A stretch of 64,000 nucleotides of DNA from Perkinsus olseni. Its lineage: Eukaryota; Perkinsozoa; Perkinsida. Each line of letters begins with the position of its first letter. Positions within the stretch are counted from its first letter, which is position 1. The DNA is taken from positions 1 through 64,000 of the forward strand of contig JABANN010000063.1 in assembly GCA_013115125.1 (NCBI GenBank). The letters run 5' to 3'. Both the position numbers and the translations under genes were made by a program. The notes below the pieces were generated by a model. The model searched no databases. It had not been told where the DNA came from and saw nothing but the letters and a program-made list of their open reading frames with translations. This document shows, one piece after another, positions 56,404-64,000 of the stretch.

Positions 56404-56961
56404 CTAGTTGAGCCCAAGCAGTACGATCCAGCGCTCCAGATACCGGGGGGGGTTACTACCAACTTGGTCTTTGGTGACCTTATCTCCAACAACGGTGGCA
56501 TCGGCAGCAGCGGCAGCCTGGCCCTTCTTCAGGGCATTGTCGAGTAGTCGTTGTTCTCTGGAGCGCGAGCAGCACTGGGAGATTCTGAAAGATACGCCGA
56601 GTTGAGTAAAGATACGGCGAGGTGAGTAAAGATACGGCGAGTTGAGTAAAGATACGGCGAGTTGAGTAAAGATACGACGAGTTGAGTAAAGATACGGCGA
56701 GTTGAGTAAAGATACGACGAGTTGAGTAAAGATACGACGAGTTGAGTAAAGATACGGCGAGTTGAGTAAAGATACGGCGAGTTGAGTGAAGATACGGCGA
56801 GTTGAGTAAAGATACGCCGAGTTGAGTAAAGATACGGCGAGTTGAGTAAAGATACGCCGAGTTGAGCAGGAACACTACCCAAGGCTCAGAGCAGCTCCGG
56901 TGGCGACACCGAGGCCTGCCAGGAAAGAAGGGAAGTTGAAGGTAGGTTGACGCTCGCTCAT
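56404..56961 (-). CDS. Small membrane protein (87 aa) with a satellite-filled intron
   Basis: Exon 1 (56961-56879) encodes MSERQPTFNFPSFLAGLGVA then TGAALSLG, a hydrophobic N-terminal segment that could anchor the protein. A GTAGTG 5' splice site at 56878 and a TATCTTTCAG 3' splice site ending at 56585 define a 294-nt intron, 280 nt of which is a 20-nt satellite. Exon 2 (56584-56404) continues in frame: ISQCCSRSREQRLLDNALKK, an Ala-rich stretch, GDKVTKDQVGSNPPRYLERW, stop. The exon lengths (83 + 181) sum to a whole number of codons. I do not recognise the family. It is divergent from the coiled-coil gene at 57165. Confidence 0.5.
56591..56870. repeat. 20-nt satellite, 14 head-to-tail copies
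   Basis: The unit GATACGGCGAGTTGAGTAAA repeats 14 times with no spacing change. Variants occur only at a few sites (GGC/GCC/GAC at positions 6-8, one GGTGAG, one GTGAA, and the last unit ends GCAGG). Because 20 is not a multiple of 3, all three minus frames stay open and give a false LNSPYLYSTRRIFTQL-type repeat protein. It lies within the intron of the gene at 56404-56961. Confidence 0.97.
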
Positions 56962-57164
56962 TATATACAGAAAGATACTGATGAGAGGTGAGATAGTTTC
57001 AACTTGGAGGGGCTGCTAAGAGGCGCAGTCGTCGATGGACGGTCACAGCCTTCACGATGTGAAGTTCACATCGGGTGATGATCTCAACTTGCCAATCTTG
57101 AAAAATCTTGCATTTCCTCAACGGTTCTGCGCGTGTCGCGATAGCAGGCGTGGGTATCTTTGTC

Positions 57165-59510
57165 ATGCCTGATTTCCGATCCGCAGAAGATGAGTATTTG
57201 CGTGTCGCCTTCTTGGAGGGCCAATCGCAGGCGGAGGAAATATCTGGCCACTTAGAGAGGATGCGGAGGCTGTGTAAATGGTAGGAGGACCTGGTTGACC
57301 TATTTTGTATCTTGCATGCTCGAGCGTAAGATACACAAGATCGCAGGTACCTGGCCGGTCCCAATCGAGAAGTTAAACCAGAGTTTGTGGATGAAGCTCA
57401 TGGGTTGTTGTCTGTAATAGCAACCCGAACTCAACCTGTTTCGTATCTTCCACGCATGAGCTCAAGATACTCTCAGGCCCAGCAAGCTCGTAGCCGAGTA
57501 GAAGCGATGTTCCACGAAATAGTTCAACTTCAAGAGGCCCTGACCGCCTCCGTAATATCTCTGCGTATCTTCCCGTTTCTTTGAAGGGAGGTTAACCTAA
57601 TCTGTCATAGGTCGACTTGGCGGCAAAGATACGCGAAACGGAGCGGATGGTCCTATCTGACTCCGAGAGTATCTTTCTAACTTCCCTACTGGGTCTTCAA
57701 TCACGGATAGAAACCATTCGAGAATTGGGTAAAGCTTCTCATACCCTTGCTACTCCGAATCTTCCCCGGATCAACCTCGGATACGCCCGCTATCGCCAGG
57801 TCACCTCGAAAGTCGAAAGCAGCGGCAGCGTCTTCGGCAGGCAGTCCGAGTGACTGCCGAGAGATTCTCCGTCCAGATTCAGCATGGGATTCTCCGGGAA
57901 GCTCTGGCGGTGTGGTCAGCCTGGGCAACACTGCATAGAGAAAGGCGAGAGGAGGTACCTCCCTGCTCTGTAGTTGCCCCTGTGATCTCTCTTGGGTAGG
58001 TATCTAAGGTCGAAGCTGGCAGACAGCGGATGGAGGTTCAAGTGCGAGAGAAAGATGCGGAAATCGATCGGGTAGGGTGGGGGGAGGGGCAATGGAACGC
58101 ATCATACTGGGCGGACGTGTGTCAAAAGGACTTTTGACGAATCGTTGTTTCTGTAATTTAACAACATTGAAAACGTCACTTTCGCGTGGCTCGGTATGAG
58201 TCATGAGAAGTGGGTTCTTTGGTTTTCTCTGCTGCCAAGATGCTTCTCACGAAAATGAGCGGATCCGATCTACGTGGGTCCCTTAATTACTCTTGTAGAT
58301 TGTGCATTACTTTCAACCCAAGGTTATTAGATACGAAAGCGAGGGGTCGACTCGCGCCGGACCATCGTCGCCTTGCTCGGGACGAGTGACGAGAGGATTC
58401 TGTTGGCGGCTGTTGTGTATCGATGGAAGCTTGCGGTGGGTCGTGTATGGCATCATTACGGTGGAAAGGCGAAGTATGTAGGCTGAGGCGGGCAAGCTCG
58501 ATCGGGAGAGGGCAGCGAAGGACTTCACGGAAGAGCGTCGGAGGCTTTTGGATGAGGTAATGGGAGGATCTGCGAGTCGGGGATGGAGTGGTATGAATTA
58601 ACAGTTGGTACGGATGAGTACACCGGCCCTTTAAAATGACGAACCTCTTGTACAGTCTGTAGAGAGAAAATGTAACATGTCAAGAGTGAGGCCGCTAGTA
58701 GCGCGAGAACGGCGGTGACAGCATTGAAGCAGTGATGAAGTAGTGAGTACTGCTGCCTCGAATCCCGACAGCAACAGCTGTTCGTTCCTCGTGACAGAGT
58801 GGCCTCTGTATCTGGCATAGTGGACTCATTGCTGCATGTGGCATTGTGGCCTGTGCGTGTTCTATCGTTTCTCGTTACAGCTTGCCTTGTATATCCTCTT
58901 TCATTGTCTAGTTCCCTTTCTCCCAGATAACGGATTTGAGGACTCGTGGCGACGCCCTTGTTGCGGTCATTGAAAAAGAACGCCAACGGGTGGAGGAGGG
59001 AAAGGCGGAAAGTGAGTAGACTGGACGACCTGGTGGTCTCGGGCGAGCGCTTTCTGCGTAGATGGGTCCTTGAGGGAGGAGCTATCGGGGGCTCTGAGTT
59101 CTCGGGCAGCAGCGTTGTCAGAGTTGGGGGAATCTAAGGTTGGAGCGTGCGTCTGATGGAAGGAGTATCTTTGTTATGGTCAGGAGAAGGTGGAATCTAT
59201 CCGGAGGGAACTGGATACTCGAGAAGCCGAGCTTGATAGTTGCCAACGTCGCCTTGAACAGTTCGAAACCGCTGCGGAAATCAGTATGCTGCTTCGCTCC
59301 GCTGTCAAAAAGTTTTTTTTGTCATTAGAGTCTCCCGTGCGTGTGATAGTCGAGCAGAGGGATCTTATAGGGAACCTTCAGCGTGAGCGGATTGGACTTT
59401 TGAAGCGGCTTCAGCTTGGGGGCGGCGACCAAGCTGGATGGGCCTGTCAGGTCAGGACGAGGCCTCGGGAAGGGAGGGCGGATGGTGTTGCCTCAGATGT
59501 GCCAGCGTAG
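57165..59510 (+). CDS. Coiled-coil protein, multi-exon, 3' end unresolved
   Basis: The ATG at 57165 opens PDFRSAEDEYLRVAFLEGQ then an acidic helix EEISGHLERMRRLCKW, followed by a GTAGGAGG 5' splice site. Later exons are heptad-rich: SQAQQARSRVEAMFHEIVQL (~57470-57535), DLAAKIRETERMVLSDSE (~57614-57668), EAGKLDRERAAKDFTEERRR (~58480-58555), RGDALVAVIEKERQRVEEGK (~58945-59000), KVESIRRELDTREAELDSCQ and RRLEQFETAAEI (~59187-59283), and VIVEQRDLIGNLQRERIGLL (~59345-59405). This is a long parallel coiled coil such as a cytoskeletal or centrosomal protein would have, but I cannot name it. The stop may be at 59510 or, with another exon, about 59680. Confidence 0.6.
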
Positions 59511-60618
59511 AGTGGTAGCGAAGACTAGGATACCGAGAGAGAATCTTAGGTCGACCCGAGGGATATGGACATCGACGTCCACTTGTGACTCGTGGATGGA
59601 GGCGGGTGAGATGCCGGGCGGTGATGGGGCTACTCGATGGCTTCCTTGTCTTGTGGGGGGAATTCTCATTAGTGTTTGATTGTGCTTGGGGGTAGTAGAA
59701 GTAGGCGATTTACGGTATCGTTCATGATGTTTTTAAATTACCAGACTTCGAGGATGTATGACAATTTCCGCCGAGTCGTGCTGCCTGTGGTACGGGGTGG
59801 TGGCCCTTCATAGCCACAGAGGGGTTCTGATGCGAGGGTATTCGCTAATTTCTCCCGTGGAACCACAGTATTACGGAGTTCTACCAACCCTGGTCGGTGA
59901 CACGCTCATCAACGAGCTTGTGACTTCTAGCTTAACTCACTACTGTATGACTAACCCAAGTCGCAGCGTCTACGGTTAGCTAATGCAAAAGCCTATAATA
60001 AAGATCAATGGGAGACGGGGGAGACGGGGAGCTATTGAGAGGCGTCACGTCTCAGCGTCACGGGCGTACGCGGTCGTAGCTGGCGTGCGCGTGTAGTTCG
60101 CGTGGAGCGACACTGTTGTACGGTCCAGAGCCGGGCTGTGCTGCTGTGGTAGTATCAAGGGTAGACTCCCGCTCTGACTTGCCCTGTCTGTTATGATGAC
60201 GATGAGCTGCGGCTATGAGTATCTGTGTCTGTTAACTAGGTGAGCAGCATGCTGGTCCACCTTTGGTCGGGTATGAGTTTGCTCAGACACCAGTCGCAGC
60301 TCAGGGCACGCTAGCATCAGCTCTGGGTAGAATCACTTTTCTTTCATGACAGGTAGTAGTAGAAGCCCGAGGTCCCTTCGGACGATGACCAGCAGCACGT
60401 TATCGAGGCTGCCGTCTATACAGTCCACGAGAATTACTACCACACCATCCTCACCTTCTTTCAGAAGACGGCCCGAGTGGGCTATCTAGTGTTCACAACC
60501 ACATGTATTCATCACCCCTTTGGGTTGCCCCCTTCGCCCTCGGGTTGGGTTGCAAAGACCGATTTGGTTGGGGATTTTCGGAGTTACTGTTCGTTCAGCT
60601 TCAGCTTACTTCGTTCGT
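59511..60618. other. Intergenic, with one possible exon
   Basis: Mostly no supported gene. The stretch ~60366-60500 reads VPSDDDQQHVIEAAVYTVHE then NYYHTILTFFQKTARVGYLV, with protein-like composition, and might be a terminal exon of an unrecognised gene. I see no matching upstream exon. Confidence 0.3.
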
Positions 60619-61431
60619 ATGGCGGATAATGTTGTAGTCGTCCTGTGCGGTCTTCCGGCGTCGGGTAAGTCTACATTGGCGGAAAAGTTAAAAGTTGGGC
60701 GGAGCGACGCGATTCATGTTGTTGATTATGATGCCATCAACAGGAGGCTTCTCGGAGAGAAAGATACGCCGAAAAAGGAATTTGACCCCGAGGTCTGGAG
60801 GCAAAGTCGGCAGCTGGCTCTGGAGGAGATGAGGACCATTTTGGGGCGCGCGGGAAAATCTATTGTGATTATGGATGATAACCACTTCTTACGGTCGATG
60901 CGGAAGAGCGTGAGCAAGGCTGCCTGGGAGGCCGGTGCCGGCGTCTGCTGTGTTTGCGTTGCTTGCCCGTTGGAGGTGTGCTTGCGGAGGAACTTTGACC
61001 GGAGTTCGGGGAGGGTGCCCTCGGGGGTCATTACCAGTATGTTCGAGGTCATGGAAGCGCCCGAGAGAGGAAACGGGGAGGCGGAAGGGCAGGTTGGATG
61101 GGAACGCAAGATTCCTGTTGTTCATGTCAAGAATAATGATGAAGATTCTTTGATTGAAATCGATCACGCGATCGATTTGGCCAGGAAGCAGGGAATACCG
61201 GAATTCCGAGATTCCGAGCCGGAGCCTGTCACTGTAGTGGAACAGTGCGAGACCAGGATGCGGCGAGTTGTGTCTAGCATGGTCGCCAAGGCCGTGGGGC
61301 GACGAAAATCCGAGATTGCCAGATCTTTGTCGAAGGTAAAATCCGAATTTATGAGCAAAGTTAAGGAGGACCCGACGACGGCAGAGGAGATAGTTAATGA
61401 ATTCATACGGGTTGCAGGAGAATTCAGCTGA
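60619..61431 (+). CDS. PSTK: L-seryl-tRNA(Sec) kinase (PSTK)
   Basis: Phosphorylates Ser-tRNA(Sec) to Sep-tRNA(Sec), the step before SepSecS makes selenocysteinyl-tRNA in eukaryotes and archaea. 270 residues from the ATG at 60619, single exon. The open frame extends further upstream, but the ATG followed by ADNVVVVLCGLPASGKST places the P-loop at the N-terminus as in the family. VVDYDAINRRL follows. The PSTK-type block IVIMDDNHFLRSMRKSVSKA (the family's LDDNFYYxSMR) separates it from KTI12, which lacks DDN at this point. CPLEVCLRRNFDRSSGRVP is the lid-like segment. The C-terminal part is helical and basic. KTI12 is the alternative, less likely. Its presence implies a selenocysteine pathway in this organism. 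Confidence 0.78.
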   Translation: MADNVVVVLCGLPASGKSTLAEKLKVGRSDAIHVVDYDAINRRLLGEKDTPKKEFDPEVWRQSRQLALEEMRTILGRAGKSIVIMDDNHFLRSMRKSVSKAAWEAGAGVCCVCVACPLEVCLRRNFDRSSGRVPSGVITSMFEVMEAPERGNGEAEGQVGWERKIPVVHVKNNDEDSLIEIDHAIDLARKQGIPEFRDSEPEPVTVVEQCETRMRRVVSSMVAKAVGRRKSEIARSLSKVKSEFMSKVKEDPTTAEEIVNEFIRVAGEFS

Positions 61432-61801
61432 CCAGTTGTGTGTCATTCAGTGTTTCCTCATCGTCTTTTTGTGGTGTCTGGCGCTTGGAGTAGATGAAGA
61501 AGCATGCCTGTCGTAAAGATGTGCCCCGGTTAGTGAACTCGGAGCTACTGGAAAAATAGTGGAATCTTTTGGAGGGTTCGTGGCTGCTCATCTTGAATGC
61601 CTCAATGTGACCCGGATGGCAAATGCCATGGAGAACGGATCGTTGGAGGAATAATAATGAGTGTTGTTTTTCAACTGTCATACCGTAACATTCTCCATGC
61701 CAGTATGAGAGTGTCCTTGGCGTCGTATCTTTATCACTGTACCTTATTTTGTACTAATTCCGCGGCTGGTGCTTGTCAGCGGCACCGCAGCTTCTACCGC
61801 A
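61432..61801. other. Intergenic
   Basis: About 370 bases between PSTK and the FBXO7-like gene. No supported gene. Confidence 0.4.
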
Positions 61802-63280
61802 ATGTCCTCCTCCTCCTCCTCCTCCTCCTCGTCCTCGTCCTCGTCCTCGTCGTCGTCGTCGTCACTGAGTGGTGGAACCGTCTTCCAGCGAGCTCGGAGT
61901 GGTGTGGATCGGATAGAGGCCCAGCTGCAGCCGGGAGGGCCCAGGGCTGGATCAGGTAGTCATGGAGAGCCGTCGCTGGAGAGCTGCCTTGGTACATGTA
62001 CTCCTTGAGTAAATAATACATCCGCCGTTCTCATGGGGGCTGGGATGGGGGGTGTCCCGCGGTCGCTGAGGGTCTCATCGCGCCCTTCTTGGATTGTGTG
62101 CTCGCTAGGCAAGGGATTTGGCTGCGGGGAAGGCTGACAGGCGGCATTCGGTGGTTTGGTTGTGAAGGTATTAAGGACAACGAGAGGGCCGTCGTGGATG
62201 CATTGATAGAGGAAGTCAAACGGAAGGCGGCGCCCAGTGGTGTGTACGGAACACAGATGAGGGAGAAGGTAGTCCGGCTCTCGATTGGTTCACCAGAGTG
62301 TTCGCCCTCCTCAACTCTGTCGTCCGTTTGGGGCGGGAAAAATGAAGTAATCTACATTGTGATGAACCATCGACTAGTTAAGAATATAGTAGAGACGGGC
62401 TATGATTACGCAACTCAGTGTACGCAACCGTCATGGTTGTCCTGTGGTGAGCTCGTGCAAGATGAAATCCTCACAGGATTAGTAGGTCAGAATAAGATAC
62501 AGGCTGGGTTTTCTTCGCGCTGCGCAATGGTGCTGCGGAAAGTATCTTCGCGGATCGCATCTGAAAGATTCCTCTCAGGCGCTAGCTCTGATCTCGCGCT
62601 GGGAAGCGGTCAAGAGGCGATTTGCCCCGACCCATGATGTCGTCGATACCACTACGCCGGAGAGTTTGCTGGCCGCGTTCGTTGGGGAGCTTCAACGGCT
62701 AAGTCAGGATGCGGTGGTGGAGTGGTATGGCTCGGATGTGGTGGTACGGATAGGCGACTGTCGATTCACAGTGATGACGTTGGGAAGAAGTGTTATCGTT
62801 GAGGGTATGCGGCAGGGGCGGAGGATACAGTGCGTTGAGGAAAGTGGCAAGATTGCAAGAGGTGCTCTTGCTAGATTTCGGAGGACTTGTGCGGAACCAC
62901 TGATTTATGGACTGCCAGTGCCCCACTTTTGCGAGTTGCCGGTTGACCTGGCGAACAGAATAGTGAGTTATTGCATTAGCGTGAGAGATCTTGCTCATCT
63001 TGAACTCACTTGCAAATTCCTCAACGCCACCTGTGCGCCATTTTGGCACAATATTGCGACTCAGCTGGGCTTGAAGGGAAATCTTCCCCCCAAGACACTC
63101 GTCAAGAATCACTACGCGGAGCTCAGAGCCATCCGGAGGAGGTTTGTCATCCCGCGGATATCCGGGCGCTATGCAGGCCCCCGCCACGACCCCACCGGGG
63201 GCTTCCCGTACCACCCCATAACGGGAATTTGGAACGACAAGGATCCGGGAGGAGGCCTGATTCCGGGGCGCTTCATGTGA
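61802..63280 (+). CDS. FBXO7: FBXO7-like F-box protein with FP-type region and PI31-like C-terminus
   Basis: Likely substrate receptor of an SCF ubiquitin ligase and/or a proteasome-binding protein. The ATG at 61802 is followed by about 20 Ser codons (TCC/TCG runs). The middle part (GRLTGGIRWFGCEGIKDNER at ~62130, then EVIYIVMNHRLVKNIVETGY at ~62345) and the segment ESLLAAFVGELQRL to VEGMRQGRRIQCVEE (~62655-62840) resemble the FP region. The F-box is LPVDLANRIVSYCISVRDLA then HLELTCKFLNATCAPFWHNI (~62935-63055). The C-terminal GPRHDPTGGFPYHPITG and DPGGGLIPGRFM mirror the Pro/Gly-rich proteasome-binding tail of FBXO7 and PI31. At least two introns are predicted, one possibly starting at GTATCTT 62541. 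The 5' exons (61802-62090) are less certain. Confidence 0.75.
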
Positions 63281-63751
63281 TGCGGTATGAAGATTTTATT
63301 CAGGGTTATATATTTACAACGACAGTGTTTTGGTTTTTGGAGTGGTTCCGTGGTGTTATGTTGGAATACACCCCGGGTTCGAATCCTTGTTGGGGCATAT
63401 TTCTGGCGCCTTTTCCGGTTTTTTCTTCAGAGAAACACCGACGGCCGTCAAGGAGGTCGGTCGTAGCCTGCTCAGCGTTTGGTATATTCCTGGCGCCACG
63501 CGAGAAATCCTCAGGAATATCAACGCTCCTCCGACTTCCACTACAGACAGTCTCTCTTCGCCGAAGAGCTAGCGTCGCTCGATCATCGGTACGAGGGGCC
63601 GCTGCATCGGTGTGAGTACCGTCGCCTCTCCTTCCCTATTCGGATACTTCTCTAGAACACTGGAGTGAATATTATATGCTCGACAGCGTCTTCGTGCTCT
63701 GGAGCTGATTTGTGTCCATCCGCAGTTTGTTTGTCTGTCGCCTGCCCGGGC
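63281..63751. other. Intergenic
   Basis: About 470 bases. A short protein-like segment (FAEELASLDHRYEGPLHR, ~63547-63600) might be an exon, but no gene can be built around it. No other feature seen. Confidence 0.35.
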
Positions 63752-64000
63752 ATGTCTTCTCTACAGTGGTTTGATGCTGCCTCTCCACCAGGGCCACGAA
63801 GGGAACCTCCGAGGGCGGAGGAGCGAAGGGAATCCTCTATGAGTCTGAAGCGAGTGTCGGGGAGTAAGGCAGCTGGGGATATCGATGCTATAGTGGCGGC
63901 TACAATGGAGGCCGAGAGAGCTGGTGGAGGACAGTCAGCTCGAGCGTCCAAGGTAAATGTGGGCTAGTGGAATGGTTCAGACTTCGCTTTCCCGAGGTCC
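63752..64000 (+). CDS. First exon of an unidentified gene (partial, runs off window)
   Basis: The ATG at 63752 (SSLQWFDAASPPGPRREPPR) leads a Pro/Arg/Glu-rich, probably disordered segment to RASK at 63952, where a GTAAAT 5' splice site begins. Without splicing, the frame stops at 63967. The helical stretch GDIDAIVAATMEAERAGGG precedes the splice site. Too little remains to name it. Confidence 0.4.

Noticed and set aside
56480-56882. Open frames encoding a repeat protein (YLYSTRRIFTQL-type units)
   Set aside because: The 20-nt satellite keeps all three minus frames open. The region is better explained as an intron.
1-64000. CRISPR arrays, bacterial operons, integrases, insertion sequences
   Set aside because: None seen. 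Spliced genes and eukaryotic families make a prokaryotic origin untenable. Tandem repeats present lack spacer structure.

Overview
The window looks like nuclear DNA of an alveolate protist, most probably a perkinsid (Perkinsus-like). The reasons are dense genes on both strands, many very short GT-AG introns (about 45-60 nt in RRP8, POP1, PUF, GCLC and others), short spacers, and lineage-expanded families such as pepsin-like proteases, SDR enzymes and a DUF7164-like type II membrane family. There is no bacterial operon structure. The taxon is an inference from gene content, not from a marker gene. The first ~120 bases are poly-C-rich and look like a poor contig end.

Layout. 1-12.7 kb: a PP2C phosphatase (-), a pepsin-like protease with altered active-site motifs (+), two tandem DUF7164/glycosyltransferase-like paralogues (-) and an SDR (-). 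13.4-31.3 kb: a plus-strand run of intron-rich genes: a Pumilio/PUF protein, an LRRC51-like LRR protein, an unidentified gene, glutamate-cysteine ligase, a SELENOF (Sep15)-like ER protein and a TMEM184/OST-alpha membrane protein with an antisense tRNA-Ala in an intron. 31.5-34.6 kb: a 26/29-kDa-type papain-family protease. 35-42 kb: a second tRNA-Ala, two tandem SDRs (-) and two tandem mitochondrial phosphate-carrier paralogues (+). 42-47 kb: POP1 (RNase P/MRP) and a 3'-5' exonuclease-domain protein. 48-57 kb: a single-pass membrane protein, RRP8 (rRNA methyltransferase), a propeller-like gene, a broken 5' duplicate of RRP8, an unknown gene, a TcdA-type E1-like dehydratase and a tiny membrane protein whose intron is almost entirely a 20-nt satellite. 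57-64 kb: a coiled-coil gene, PSTK (selenocysteine pathway), an FBXO7-like F-box protein and the start of another gene.

Functional links are loose, as expected for a eukaryote. RNA biology recurs (PUF, POP1, RRP8, TcdA, PSTK, tRNA-Ala). PSTK implies a selenocysteine pathway, yet the SELENOF homologue has lost its CxU redox motif. GCLC and phosphate carriers are core metabolism. Local tandem duplication is the main genome-shaping process visible. Beyond genes, three sequence-level signals stand out: the satellite-filled intron, a strand-biased intronic GTATCTT heptamer, and a dispersed CTTCGCTCCGC 11-mer.

Exon boundaries were read by eye from GT-AG signals and reading frame. Multi-exon features are given as whole spans, and internal boundaries should be treated as approximate.
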